From assembly GCF_029369745.1 (NCBI RefSeq), contig NZ_CP120210.1, positions 5,952,001-6,016,000 of the forward strand: a stretch of 64,000 nucleotides of DNA. Reading direction: 5' to 3'. The position numbers were made by a program, and so were the translations under genes. Each line of letters opens with the position of its first letter. Positions within the stretch are counted from its first letter, which is position 1. Below the pieces are notes generated by a model. The model did no database searches. It saw nothing but the letters and a program-made list of their open reading frames with translations, and had not been told where the DNA came from. The DNA comes from Amycolatopsis sp. QT-25 (GTDB lineage: Bacteria > Actinomycetota > Actinomycetes > Mycobacteriales > Pseudonocardiaceae). This document shows, piece after piece, positions 25,214 through 33,830 of the stretch.

Positions 25214-25223
25214 GCTTCGCCGC

Positions 25224-25574
25224 GTGACAGAGATCAACGGACCGCACGACGGTGGTGCGGAACCCGACTACCGATTCACCCTCGCCAACGAACGCACTTT
25301 CCTCGCCTGGCTCCGGACGGCTCTGGGCCTGCTCGCGGGCGGCGTCGCCGTCCATCACCTGGTTCCCGATCCGAACGCGCTGAGCACCGTCCTCGCGGGA
25401 ATGTGCGTCGTATTGGCCGCCGTACTCGCGGCGAGCGCGTATCCGCGCTGGCGGCGAGTGCAGACCGCGATGCGTGCGGGGCGGCCGCTGCCGAAGAGCG
25501 GGATGCTGATCCTGCTGAGCACCGGAATCCTCGCGATCACGCTGACGGCCGCGGTGCTGGTGGTCTTCTCGTGA
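25224..25574 (+). CDS. DUF202 (YidH-type) membrane protein
   Basis: This 116-aa protein begins its domain with RFTLANERTFLAWLRTALGL, the DUF202/YidH signature, and has three predicted transmembrane helices. Function is unknown. It is the first of two DUF202 genes; the second starts inside its stop codon (GTGA). It starts 11 nt after gtrA, so the three genes form one operon. Confidence 0.85.
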   Translation: MTEINGPHDGGAEPDYRFTLANERTFLAWLRTALGLLAGGVAVHHLVPDPNALSTVLAGMCVVLAAVLAASAYPRWRRVQTAMRAGRPLPKSGMLILLSTGILAITLTAAVLVVFS

Positions 25575-25873
25575 ACGCCGCCGATCACGGAGCGCAAGCG
25601 GAACGGACCGGACTGGCCTGGCGCCGGACCGCGCTCGCGGCTACTGCCTGCACACTCCTGCTCCTGCACAGCGCGGCCCGGCGAGGCTGGGGCACGACGG
25701 TCGTCCCGGTCGCGTTCGCGGGCGCCATGGTGATCACCCTCGTCGCCGCCGGGGCGTTCCGTGAACGAGCACTGCGCCGTCCGGGCACCCCGAAATCTCT
25801 TGACCCGCTCCTTGCCGTCACAACGTCGGCACTCGTCGTAGCGACCGCCGTCGCCCTGATCGCGGTGCGCTGA
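25571..25873 (+). CDS. second DUF202 membrane protein
   Basis: This 100-aa protein carries the DUF202 landmark RTGLAWRRTALAATACTLLL and three predicted helices. The GTG at 25571 overlaps the previous stop by four bases. Adjacent DUF202 pairs of this type are frequent in actinobacteria and may act as a heteromer. Confidence 0.82.
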   Translation: MNAADHGAQAERTGLAWRRTALAATACTLLLLHSAARRGWGTTVVPVAFAGAMVITLVAAGAFRERALRRPGTPKSLDPLLAVTTSALVVATAVALIAVR

Positions 25874-26123
25874 GCGGCGCGCACATCCGGCGATCCCGGA
25901 GCCTCTTTCCGGGACGCGGAGTCTCGGTTGTATTAAGCCGACTCCGGCGAATGGGCTATCTCTAGTTGAAATCTTTACTGCCGTCCGATCGACGCCTACG
26001 ATTACGCTGCGTCGCAACGGCGGTGGATGAGGCTGATCTTACGGAGCATCTGCCGCCCTCAATAGTTACGGAGTGTTGACCCCTCGACGGCGACGGTCGC
26101 CGGGTCGGCCGGGGAGGACGACC

Positions 26124-26780
26124 ATGCAAGCAACTTCGAGCGCGTCCAGAACCGTCACCCCCGATGCGGTCCCCGGATACACGACTCCGGAGAACCTGCC
26201 TCGACCGGGCGGACGGCTGACGAAGGAGGATCTCGATCCCCTCGTCAAGGACGCGGGCGACGGTGATCCCGCCGCGATCCAGTCCCTGCTGCGGATGATC
26301 GGGCCGGTCGTCGTCCGGTACTGCCGCGCCAGGATGGGCGGGCGCGACCTGTCCTACCTGTCGGCGGACGACGTCGCGCAGGAAGTGTGCATGGCCGTGC
26401 TGAAGGCACTGCCCGGCTACCAGGACCGCGGCGGTTCGTTCCTCTATCTCGTGCACGCCATCGCGGCCAACAAGGTCGCCGACGCCTACCGCGCGGTCTC
26501 CCGTGACCGGTCGGAGCCGGTACCGGAACTGCCGGAGCGGCCCATCGGCGACAACGAACCCGAGTCGCACGCCCTGCACCTGGACCTCGGTGCCCGGCTC
26601 AACCGCCTGCTCTCCACCCTGCCGCGGGTGCAGCAGGAGATCCTCGCCCTCCGCATCGCCGTCGGCCTCTCCGCCGCCGAAACCGCCGAGGCACTCGGGA
26701 TCTCCGCCGGCAACGTGCGCGTGACGCAGCACCGCGCCCTGGTCCGCCTGCGCACGATGGTCAAGCAGGACGAGTTCTGA
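26124..26780 (+). CDS. ECF sigma factor, SigD/ShbA type
   Basis: This 218-aa sigma-70 family factor has region 2 at about 60-120 (VVVRYCRARMG, LSADDVAQEVCMAVLKALPG, AIAANKVADAYR) and region 4 at about 160-210 (LSAAETAEALGISAGNVRV, QHRALVRLR). The RYCRAR...LSADDVAQEVC pattern is that of mycobacterial SigD and Streptomyces ShbA, the latter driving expression of the principal sigma factor HrdB. No anti-sigma gene is adjacent. The 250-bp region upstream (25874-26123) has no gene and contains AT-rich stretches suitable for promoters. The ATG at 26124 follows GGGGAGGACG. Confidence 0.87.
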   Translation: MQATSSASRTVTPDAVPGYTTPENLPRPGGRLTKEDLDPLVKDAGDGDPAAIQSLLRMIGPVVVRYCRARMGGRDLSYLSADDVAQEVCMAVLKALPGYQDRGGSFLYLVHAIAANKVADAYRAVSRDRSEPVPELPERPIGDNEPESHALHLDLGARLNRLLSTLPRVQQEILALRIAVGLSAAETAEALGISAGNVRVTQHRALVRLRTMVKQDEF

Positions 26781-26860
26781 GCTTCATCCCTGCCGAAATC
26801 GCCGACCGGCGGCATGACCCCCGCGCCGCCCACCTTTCCTTCCCCGAGCCGCCCGGCGGT

Positions 26861-27100
26861 TCAGCGCCGCGACTCGATGAGGCCGACCGCGCCGAGCACT
26901 TTCGCGACCACCGACGGATCCGGCGCCGGCCGGCGCATCTCGCCACGCAACCGATCCCCGAGCGCGTCGGCGTGGGCACGCGCCTGCCGCGCCTGGGTCC
27001 GCGACTCCACCGCCCTGCGGTTCGCGGCGAAGGCGACGCGCACCGCCACCGCGGCGACCACGAGCGCGACCGTAGCGAGCACCAACGCCGCGATGATCAT
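26861..27100 (-). CDS. small single-pass membrane protein
   Basis: This 79-aa protein has one N-terminal transmembrane helix (IIAALVLATVALVVAAVAV) followed by a basic, probably helical or coiled region (RRAVESRTQARQARAHADAL). No family is recognised. The ATG at 27100 overlaps the stop of the upstream zinc-ribbon gene as ATGA, so the two are coupled. Confidence 0.65.
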   Translation of the reverse strand: MIIAALVLATVALVVAAVAVRVAFAANRRAVESRTQARQARAHADALGDRLRGEMRRPAPDPSVVAKVLGAVGLIESRR

Positions 27101-27369
27101 CCCCGGACCCGGCTCTCGACGAAAACGCCGTAGCAGGAGGGACAGATCAGCGCTCCGGCCCCGTGGTGGTCGGAGGTGGCGGCCAGGGCACTCGAACACG
27201 TCCCGCCACATCGGGCACAGCGATACTCCGCCGGGCGGGTCAGGGAATGCAGCCGGACACCGTGGAAGTCCGGGTAGGACTCGAGAATCGGCAGTGAACC
27301 CGTGCTGCTGTCGACCGCGGGCAGCCGGTCCTTCAGCGAACCGGGCTCTTTCTGCAGGGAGGAAGTCAC
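27097..27369 (-). CDS. zinc-ribbon protein of unknown function
   Basis: This 90-aa protein has a zinc ribbon formed by CARCGGTC and, about 20 residues later, CPSC; the arrangement suggests a structural zinc. The N-terminus has no recognisable domain. The GTG at 27369 is chosen for GAAGGG just upstream. It is translated together with the small membrane protein. Confidence 0.65.
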   Translation of the reverse strand: MTSSLQKEPGSLKDRLPAVDSSTGSLPILESYPDFHGVRLHSLTRPAEYRCARCGGTCSSALAATSDHHGAGALICPSCYGVFVESRVRG

Positions 27370-27439
27370 GGCCCTTCGATACCCTTCCCCGCCCCCGCCA
27401 AACCGGTAGGGCACGTGGTGCTCGGCACATCCGGCCGGC

Positions 27440-28279
27440 TCACGCCCCTCCCGTTGCGGGGAGCCGGTAAGCGCGCTTCGCGGTGCCGTCGAAGAACTCG
27501 AGCCGCTCGGCGTCGCTCAGTGAGCCGGTCAGCGAGAACGCCGTGTCGACGACGACTTCGTACGCGGCGGCGAGTTCGCAGACCGGCCAGTCGGAGCCGA
27601 ACATCAGCCGTGAAGCCCCGAAGGACTCCAGCACGTGCTCGGCCCACCGCGCCAGCTGCCCGACCTTCCACCGCGGCCAGTCCGCCTCGGTCACGAGCCC
27701 GGAAAGCTTGCAGTACACGTTGTCCAGCTCCCCCAGGGCCGCGACACCGTCCGCCCACGGCTGCCACTCGCCCGAGGCGATCGGCGGTTTCGCGGCGTGG
27801 TCGAGCACGAAAACCTGATGGGGCAACGCTTTCGCGGCGGCGAGGGCGGCGGGAAGCTGCGGTGGTTTCACCAGGAGGTCATACGCCAGCCCGGCCTCGC
27901 CGAGGACGGCGAGCCCACGCAGGACCTCGGGCCGTGTCAGCCACGACGGGTCCGGCTCGTCCTCCGCTTGATGCCGGATCCCCACCAGGGGCCCGGTGAA
28001 CGAGGCCACGCGCTCGGCGACGCCGGGGGCGGTGAGGTCGGTCCAGCCGACGACACCCGCGATCAGCGGTTCGGCCTGAGCCGCGGCGAGGAACTCGCGT
28101 GTCTCCTCCTCCGACGAGACCGTCTGCACCAGCACGGTCCCCTTCACCCCCGCCGCCTTCGTCACCGCGCGAAGATCGTCCACTGTGTACGGACGGCGGA
28201 CGGGGTCCAGCGCCTTCCCCGTCATCCACGGGTAGTCCCGCCGTGAAGGATCCCAAAGATGGTGGTGCGCGTCGATCAC
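27440..28279 (-). CDS. amidohydrolase-2 family lactonase (L-fuconolactonase-like)
   Basis: This 279-aa metal-dependent hydrolase of the amidohydrolase-2 family has the metal-binding DAHHHLWDP at its N-terminus and the late aspartate in FGSDWPVC. The YPWM and DWPVCELAA segments are typical of L-fucono-/L-rhamnonolactone hydrolases. It should open the sugar lactone made by the aldo/keto reductase, whose gene ends inside this start (GTGA). The start GTG at 28279 gives the canonical N-terminus. Confidence 0.85.
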   Translation of the reverse strand: MIDAHHHLWDPSRRDYPWMTGKALDPVRRPYTVDDLRAVTKAAGVKGTVLVQTVSSEEETREFLAAAQAEPLIAGVVGWTDLTAPGVAERVASFTGPLVGIRHQAEDEPDPSWLTRPEVLRGLAVLGEAGLAYDLLVKPPQLPAALAAAKALPHQVFVLDHAAKPPIASGEWQPWADGVAALGELDNVYCKLSGLVTEADWPRWKVGQLARWAEHVLESFGASRLMFGSDWPVCELAAAYEVVVDTAFSLTGSLSDAERLEFFDGTAKRAYRLPATGGA

Positions 28280-29247
28280 GACTGTCCTTCCGGTCGCAGC
28301 ACGGTGTCCTCACGCAGCAGTCCCGCCCGGATCAGGTCCGTCCACAATTCGCGCGGCACCGGACGCCGGAACCGTTCGGCGTTGAGCCGCACCTGGCCGG
28401 GATCGTGCGCGCCGACGACGACGGACACCACCGCCGGATGCGCGGCGGGCAGGCTCAGGGCCGCCTGCGGGAGTTCGACTCCGTGCCGCGCGCAGACTTC
28501 GGCGATCCGCTGGGCACGCTCGACGAGTTCGGCCGGGGCCTCGGCGTAGTCGTACATCGTGCCGGGCGACGCGGTGGCGAGGATCCCGGCGTTGAACACG
28601 CCGCCCGCCACCACGTCCACCCCGCGTTCGACGCACAGCGGGAGGAGATCGTCGAGCGCGGGCTGGTCGAGCAGGGTGTAGCGGCCGGCCAGCAGAATCA
28701 CGTCGAGATCGAACCGGCGAACGAACTCCGCGAGCATCGGCGCCTGGTTCATCCCGGCCCCGATGGCGTCGACGACGCCCTGCTCCCGCAATTCGAGCAG
28801 CGCCGGGAACGCACCGTCGACGGTGTCCTCGAAGTGTTCGTCCGGGTCGTGCACGTAGACGACGTCCACGCGGTCCAGCCCGAGCCGCTCCAAACTGTCC
28901 TCGAGCGACCGCAAAACCCCGTCGCGGCTGAAATCCCAGCGGCGTTCGTACGCCGCGGGGACGACGAAACCCTGCGAGTCGGTGCGCGAGGCACCGGCGG
29001 GATCCGGTTCCAGCACGCGGCCGACCTTGGTCGACACCACGAACTCCGCGCGATCGTAGAACGAAAGCGCCGCGCCCAGCCGCCGTTCCGACAGCCCGAG
29101 ACCGTAGTGCGGGGCGGTGTCGAAGTACCGGACGCCTTCGTCCCACGCCTGCCGGACGGTCGCTTCGGCCGTCTCGTCGGTGATGGCGTGGTACAGGTTG
29201 CCCAGCTGCGCGCAGCCGAGCCCCAGCGGGGACAGGGAAATCGTCAC
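28276..29247 (-). CDS. aldo/keto reductase, L-fucose dehydrogenase-like
   Basis: This 323-aa TIM-barrel aldo/keto reductase has the tetrad aspartate and tyrosine in YFDTAPHYG, lysine in VSTKVGR and histidine in VYVHDPDEHF. The sequence GLGLSERRLGAAL and the VGAHDP C-terminus are those of the D-threo-aldose 1-dehydrogenase/L-fucose dehydrogenase group. It would oxidise the sugar to its 1,5-lactone with NAD(P). GTG 29247 overlaps the mutarotase stop (GTGA). Confidence 0.85.
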   Translation of the reverse strand: MTISLSPLGLGCAQLGNLYHAITDETAEATVRQAWDEGVRYFDTAPHYGLGLSERRLGAALSFYDRAEFVVSTKVGRVLEPDPAGASRTDSQGFVVPAAYERRWDFSRDGVLRSLEDSLERLGLDRVDVVYVHDPDEHFEDTVDGAFPALLELREQGVVDAIGAGMNQAPMLAEFVRRFDLDVILLAGRYTLLDQPALDDLLPLCVERGVDVVAGGVFNAGILATASPGTMYDYAEAPAELVERAQRIAEVCARHGVELPQAALSLPAAHPAVVSVVVGAHDPGQVRLNAERFRRPVPRELWTDLIRAGLLREDTVLRPEGQS

Positions 29248-29573
29248 GGAAGCTCCCACACCAGGCCGAGACCCGCATCGTTGCCCGAGTAGTCGTCCTC
29301 GACGTCGAGCAGTTCCGCCATCCGCGCCTGCCACGGGAGGTTGGCCGGATGATCGCGCAGGACCGCGCGCATCTTCGCGTAGTCCTCGACCTCCACCACG
29401 TGGAAGAGGTCGAGGCCGTCCCGCCAGATCCGCCACGAACGCACGCCCGCACCGCGCAGGGCTTCGTCCAGTCCAGGTGGGATGACGGCGTGGACCGACT
29501 CGTATTCGGCCTCCTTGCCCGGCTTCAGCCGGGTGTGGAGTGCCACTCTTTGCAGTGCGACACCGTGGGTCAC
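29244..29573 (-). CDS. L-rhamnose/L-fucose mutarotase (RhaM family)
   Basis: This 109-aa protein of the RhaM/DUF718 fold has LHTRLKPGKEAEYESVHAVI at the N-terminus and WRIWRDGLDLFHVVEVEDYA in the middle. It interconverts the sugar anomers so that the dehydrogenase receives the right one. The start GTG has GGAGG 4 nt upstream. It is the first gene of this leftward operon and is divergent from the GntR regulator. Confidence 0.85.
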   Translation of the reverse strand: MTHGVALQRVALHTRLKPGKEAEYESVHAVIPPGLDEALRGAGVRSWRIWRDGLDLFHVVEVEDYAKMRAVLRDHPANLPWQARMAELLDVEDDYSGNDAGLGLVWELP

Positions 29574-29620
29574 CGCGCCTCCTCAGTTCGAAACATGGCA
29601 CTCTGTCAACGCACACTCAA

Positions 29621-29631
29621 ACATCCGAGGT
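29621..29631. promoter_or_regulatory. candidate GntR operator, copy 1
   Basis: ACATCCGAGGT differs by one base from the palindromic ACATC-C-GATGT at 33831-33841. It lies between the mutarotase operon and the divergent gntR gene, while the second copy lies in front of the other half of the sugar pathway. The shared site in both promoters points to the local GntR regulator. Confidence 0.5.
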
Positions 29632-29652
29632 CTTCGGGGAGGGCGGGGGAAC

Positions 29653-30363
29653 ATGCCGGTCACCGATGTCGCGATCGACAAGATCAAGGACATGATCATC
29701 TCCGGTGAGCTTGCTCCGGGCGACAGGCTGCCGAAGGAGGCCGAACTGGCCCAGCGGCTCGGCCTGTCCCGCAGCTCGCTGCGCGAAGCGGTGAAGGCGC
29801 TGTGCCTGATCCGCGTGCTCGACGTCCGCCAGGGCGACGGAACGTACGTCACCAGCCTCGAACCGAATCTCCTCCTCGACGCGATGACGTTCGTGGTGGA
29901 CTTCCACCGGGACGACACCGTGCTGGACTTCCTCGCCGTCCGCCGGATCCTCGAACCGGCGGCGACGGCGATGGCCGCGATGCACATGAACGACGGGGAC
30001 ATCGCGGAACTGGGCCGCCTGCTCGACGAACTGGCCGACTCGCCGACGGTGGAGGCGCTGGTCGCGAACGACCTGCAATTCCACCGCAAGATCGCCGACG
30101 GCTCCGGCAATCCGGTGCTGTGCTCGCTGCTGGACAGCCTGTCCGGCCCCACCGCGCGCGCCCGCATCTGGCGCGGGCTCACGCAGGAGGGCGCGGTCGC
30201 GAAGACCCGCGAGCAGCACACGGCGATCTACGAGGCCATCGCCGCCCGCGAACCCGAACTCGCGCGTTCGTGGGCGACCGTGCACGTGGCGGGGGTGGAG
30301 CAATGGCTCCGCAACGCCCTCGGCACCGCCGACGACCCCACCACGGCGGCCGAAGCTTCCTGA
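29653..30363 (+). CDS. GntR-family regulator, FadR subfamily
   Basis: This 236-aa protein has an N-terminal winged helix-turn-helix (GDRLPKEAELAQRLGLSRSS, then LREAVKALCLIRVLDVRQGD) and an FCD effector domain with the metal/ligand histidines in DLQFHRKIADGSGN and QHTAIYEAI. It sits between the two leftward halves of the sugar-acid cluster and is divergent from the first. It most likely represses both halves until a pathway intermediate binds. Confidence 0.88.
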   Translation: MPVTDVAIDKIKDMIISGELAPGDRLPKEAELAQRLGLSRSSLREAVKALCLIRVLDVRQGDGTYVTSLEPNLLLDAMTFVVDFHRDDTVLDFLAVRRILEPAATAMAAMHMNDGDIAELGRLLDELADSPTVEALVANDLQFHRKIADGSGNPVLCSLLDSLSGPTARARIWRGLTQEGAVAKTREQHTAIYEAIAAREPELARSWATVHVAGVEQWLRNALGTADDPTTAAEAS

Positions 30364-30407
30364 CACCGCATCCTCCCGAGGCTTCCGATAGCTCTGGCGC
30401 GTGCAAT

Positions 30408-30450
30408 GAAGGGGCCTTTCATCGCGAAATTCGCCAGGAAAGGCCCCTTC
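30408..30450. repeat. two-tier hairpin repeat, family 1b
   Basis: The outer arms GAAGGGGCCTTTC (30408-30420) and GAAAGGCCCCTTC (30438-30450) are perfect complements. Inside, GCGAA-A-TTCGC forms a second stem. It is a copy of the element at 51-92, about 45 bp after the gntR stop and next to the permease remnant. Confidence 0.7.
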
Positions 30451-30479
30451 CTCGCATCGGTGTATCACGTCTGGGCCTT

Positions 30480-30840
30480 CCCGACGGCAGAGCGCGAGAC
30501 GATCACGCCGTGGATCGCCTTCAGCCATTCCCGGCGGCACCTGCGCGATCTGAAGCAGGATGGTGACCGTCTGCGGGAGCAGCACGCCGGTGAGCGCCCC
30601 GACCAGAGTGCCCTTCCCACCGTCCGGTGAGACACCGCCGATCACCGCAGCGGCGAACCCCCGAAGGATCGACCCGTCGCCCTGATCGGCGCCGAGCGCG
30701 GCCGGCACCCCGGCCACCACGAAGACACCCCGCGAGATCCGGTCGACGCGGATACCGGCGGCCCGCGCGGCTTCGCGGTCGCCTCCGATGGCGTACAGCG
30801 AGCGGCCGATCCGGTGGTACCGCAGGCCCGGCCCGAACAC
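30480..30840 (-). pseudogene. remnant of RbsC-type sugar ABC permease
   Basis: The minus strand reads GRSLYAIGGDREAARAAGIR, then GFAAAVIGGVSPDGGKGTLV and LPQTVTILLQIAQVPP, which is the C-terminal third of a ribose/rhamnose-type ABC permease. The N-terminal two thirds are missing. The segment between the two motifs is about ten residues short. After VPP the frame shifts, with REWLKAIHGVIVSRSA continuing the homology in another frame. It sits directly downstream of the keto-deoxy-sugar dehydrogenase gene. This is the residue of a transporter that once belonged to the sugar operon. Confidence 0.75.
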
Positions 30841-30856
30841 GGGGCACCGGGAACCC

Positions 30857-31615
30857 CTACCGCTGGACGGGGCCGCGCGGACGCAGCCCGTACATACCCC
30901 CGTCGACGGCGAGCGCGGTTCCGGTGGTCGACGCCGAAAGCGGACTGGCGAGGTACACGACGGCGTTCGCGACCTCGTCCGCGGTCACCAGCCTGCCCAT
31001 CGGCTGACGGGCGGCCAGCGCGTCCCGTTCGGCCTCCGGATCGCCCGCGGCGTCGAGCAGCCTGCCGACCCACGGAGTGTCGGCGGTGCCGGGGCAGACG
31101 CAGTTGACCCGGATCCGGTCGGCGAGGTGGTCGGTCGCCATCGCCAGGGTCAGCGAGAGCACCGCGCCCTTGCTCGCCGAGTACAGCGCGCGGTCGGGCA
31201 GGCCGGCCCACGCGGCGATCGAGCAGGTGTTGACGATCGCGGCCGACGGCGAGTTCTTCAGCAGCGGCAACGCGGCCCGCGCCAGCCGCACCATGCCGAC
31301 GACGTTGATGTCGAGCACGCGGTGCCACTCTTCGTCGCTGTTGGCGGTGACGTCGCCCTGTGCGCCGATCCCCGCGTTGTTGACCAGGACGTCGAGCCCG
31401 CCGAAACGCTCCGCGACCGCGTCGATCGCGGACCGGACCTCGTCGTCGGAACCGACGTCGCACCGGAATCCGGTCAGGCCTTCGGGAAGGTCGCCGGGAT
31501 TCAGGTCGAGCACCGCGACCTTCGCCCCGCGCGAGGCGAGCAGATCCGCGGTGGCCCGGCCGATTCCCGACGCGCCTCCGCTGACGGCCGCGACGAGGCC
31601 TTCGAACTCACTCAC
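30857..31615 (-). CDS. SDR, 2-keto-3-deoxy-L-fuconate dehydrogenase-like
   Basis: This 252-aa short-chain dehydrogenase has SGGASGIGRATADLL, NNAG, SIAAWAG and the catalytic YSASKG. In the nonphosphorylative L-fucose pathway an SDR oxidises 2-keto-3-deoxy-L-fuconate to the 2,4-diketo acid. The gene lies between the dehydratase (GTGA overlap at its start) and the permease remnant, which fits that step. GTG 31615 is used. Confidence 0.85.
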   Translation of the reverse strand: MSEFEGLVAAVSGGASGIGRATADLLASRGAKVAVLDLNPGDLPEGLTGFRCDVGSDDEVRSAIDAVAERFGGLDVLVNNAGIGAQGDVTANSDEEWHRVLDINVVGMVRLARAALPLLKNSPSAAIVNTCSIAAWAGLPDRALYSASKGAVLSLTLAMATDHLADRIRVNCVCPGTADTPWVGRLLDAAGDPEAERDALAARQPMGRLVTADEVANAVVYLASPLSASTTGTALAVDGGMYGLRPRGPVQR

Positions 31616-32913
31616 TTGCTTGTCTCCGTCCATTCCGGACCGTCGGGGAAGGTGAACCGGCGCAGGGTCGCGTCGTGCATCCGTGCCGAGAAACCCGGTG
31701 CGGACGGGGCGACGTAGCGGCCGTCGATCACGGCGGCCGGGTCGGTGAAGTGCTCGTGGAGATGGTCGACCCATTCGATGGACCGGTCCACGTCGGAAGC
31801 GGACACGGCCACGTAGTCGAACATCGACAGGTGCCGCACGAGTTCGCACAGCCCGACGCCGCCGGCGTGCGGGCACACCGGGATCCCGAATTTGGCCGCC
31901 AGCAGCAGGATCGCCAGGTTCTCGGTGAACCCGCCGACCCTGGCGGCGTCCAGCTGCAGCACCGAGATCGCGCCCGCCTGCAGCAGTTGCTTGAACACCA
32001 CGCGGTTCTGGACGTGCTCGCCGGTGGCCACCCGGATCGGGGCGAGCGCCTTGGCGATCGCGGCGTGCCCGAGCACGTCGTCCGGCGAGGTGGGCTCCTC
32101 GATCCAGTACGGGTCGTACGGTGCCAGGGCGGTCATCCAGGTGATCGCGGTCGAAACGTCCCATCGCTGGTTCGCGTCGACGGCGACCCGGATGTCCGGG
32201 CCGACGGTCTCGCGGGCGAGTTTCATCCGGCGGACGTCGTCCTCGAGGTTGCCGCCGACCTTCAGTTTGATCATCTCGAAGCCGTCCGCGACCGCCTGTT
32301 CGGCGAGCCGGACGAGTTTCGTGTCCGAGTAGCCGAGCCAGCCGGGGGAGGTGCTGTACGCGCGGTACCCGTCGCGTTCGATCCGGGCGATCCGTTCCGC
32401 ACGGCCCGGTTCGGCGGCGCGAAGGATGTCGAGCGCTTCCTGCTCGGTCAGCGCGTCGGACAGATAGCGGAAGTCGACGAGGGAGACGAGGTCCTCGGGC
32501 GGCATCTCGGCGGCGAACCGCCACACGGGGAGCCCGGCGACGCGCGCGGCGAGGTCCCAGGCGGCGTTGACCACCGCGCCGATCGCCATGTGCGCGACCC
32601 CCTTTTCCGGGCCGAGCCACCGCAGTTGCGAGTCGCCGACCAGTGTCCTCGACAGGTCACCGAGTGCGGTGGCGCCGGTGGGGACCTCCCTGCCGACGAC
32701 GTGCGGCTCCAGCGCGCGGATCGCCGCGGCCTGGACGTCGTTGCCGCGTCCGATGGTGAAGGCGAGTCCGTAGCCGTCCGGGCCGCCGTCGGTGTGCAGC
32801 ACGACGTACGCGGCCGAGTAGTCCGGGTCCGGGTTCATGGCGTCCGAACCGTCCAGCTCCCGCGAGGTGGGGAAGCGGACGTCGAGCACCTCCATGCCCA
32901 CGATCTTCGCCAT
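31612..32913 (-). CDS. L-fuconate dehydratase-like enolase-superfamily enzyme
   Basis: This 433-aa enolase-superfamily enzyme has the KxK base in MIKLKVGGN (about residue 215), metal ligands in VDANQRW, IEEPTSPDD and ATGEHVQNR, and a late catalytic histidine in CPHAGGVGLCE. The N-terminal capping domain begins AKIVGMEVLDVRFPTSRELD. Length and these motifs fit L-fuconate dehydratase, which makes 2-keto-3-deoxy-L-fuconate. ATG 32913 (or GTG 32916) overlaps the FAH gene stop. Confidence 0.88.
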   Translation of the reverse strand: MAKIVGMEVLDVRFPTSRELDGSDAMNPDPDYSAAYVVLHTDGGPDGYGLAFTIGRGNDVQAAAIRALEPHVVGREVPTGATALGDLSRTLVGDSQLRWLGPEKGVAHMAIGAVVNAAWDLAARVAGLPVWRFAAEMPPEDLVSLVDFRYLSDALTEQEALDILRAAEPGRAERIARIERDGYRAYSTSPGWLGYSDTKLVRLAEQAVADGFEMIKLKVGGNLEDDVRRMKLARETVGPDIRVAVDANQRWDVSTAITWMTALAPYDPYWIEEPTSPDDVLGHAAIAKALAPIRVATGEHVQNRVVFKQLLQAGAISVLQLDAARVGGFTENLAILLLAAKFGIPVCPHAGGVGLCELVRHLSMFDYVAVSASDVDRSIEWVDHLHEHFTDPAAVIDGRYVAPSAPGFSARMHDATLRRFTFPDGPEWTETSK

Positions 32914-33773
32914 CACGCCTGCCTGACAGTCTGGCGCTGGCGGCCGAGGCCGTCGATCTCGAGTTCGATGACGTCCCCTTCGCGCAGGTACGGCTTGGGG
33001 TCCGGCCGGCCGAGGGCGACGCCCTGCGGAGTACCGGTGTTGATGAGGTCACCGGGGCGCAGCACCATGAACCGGCTCAGGTAGTGCACGATCTCGGCGA
33101 CCGGGAAGATCATGTCCTTCGTCGACGAGTCCTGTTTCTTCTCTCCGTTGACCCACAGCCGCAGGCCGAGTGCCTGCGGGTCGGCCACCTCGTCGGCGGT
33201 GACCAGCCACGGGCCGAGCGGGTTGAAGTTCTCGCACGACTTGCCCTTGTCCCACTGTCCGCCGCGTTCGAGCTGGAACTCGCGCTCGGACACGTCGTTC
33301 GAGATGGTGTAGCCGGCGACGTGTCCGAGGGCGTCTTCGACGCTTTCGAGGTAGCGCGCCGTCTTGCCGATGACCACGCCGAGCTCGACCTCCCAGTCGG
33401 TCTTGGTCGAACCGCGCGGCACGAGCACGTCGTCTTCCGGGCCGACGACGACGTCGGAGGCCTTCATGAAGACGACCGGCTCGGCCGGGACGGCGGCGCC
33501 GGACTCCTCGGCGTGCTGCCGGTAGTTGAGGCCGATGCAGACGACCTTGCCCGGCCGCGCGATCGGCGCGCCCACCCTGGCCCGCGCGGCTTCGGGACCG
33601 GCTTCGGGCAGCTCACCGGCGGCCAGCGCGGCCGCGACCCTGGCAACGCCGTCGCTCGCGAAGAAGCCGCCATCGAGGTCGGCGGTCAGCCCGGAGAGAT
33701 CGCGCAGCGTGCCGTCTCCAGCACGTACGAACGGATGCTCACTTCCCGGTTCCCCGAGACGCAACAGCTGCAC
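32913..33773 (-). CDS. FAH-family hydrolase, 2,4-diketo-3-deoxy-L-fuconate hydrolase-like
   Basis: This 286-aa fumarylacetoacetate-hydrolase-fold enzyme has GLNYRQHAEESG, the metal-binding glutamates in DWEVELGVVIGK, and NDVSEREFQ. It has the C-terminal MVLRPGDLINTGTPQGVALG typical of ureidoglycolate lyase and diketo-deoxy-sugar-acid hydrolases. Here it should split 2,4-diketo-3-deoxy-L-fuconate to pyruvate and L-lactate. The GTG at 33773 follows AAGGGAAAATCC. It is the first gene of its leftward operon. Confidence 0.87.
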   Translation of the reverse strand: MQLLRLGEPGSEHPFVRAGDGTLRDLSGLTADLDGGFFASDGVARVAAALAAGELPEAGPEAARARVGAPIARPGKVVCIGLNYRQHAEESGAAVPAEPVVFMKASDVVVGPEDDVLVPRGSTKTDWEVELGVVIGKTARYLESVEDALGHVAGYTISNDVSEREFQLERGGQWDKGKSCENFNPLGPWLVTADEVADPQALGLRLWVNGEKKQDSSTKDMIFPVAEIVHYLSRFMVLRPGDLINTGTPQGVALGRPDPKPYLREGDVIELEIDGLGRQRQTVRQA

Positions 33774-33830
33774 GGATTTTCCCTTCCGGTCGAACCGCCA
33801 ACCCGCGACGGTTCCCACAGCGACGAACAG

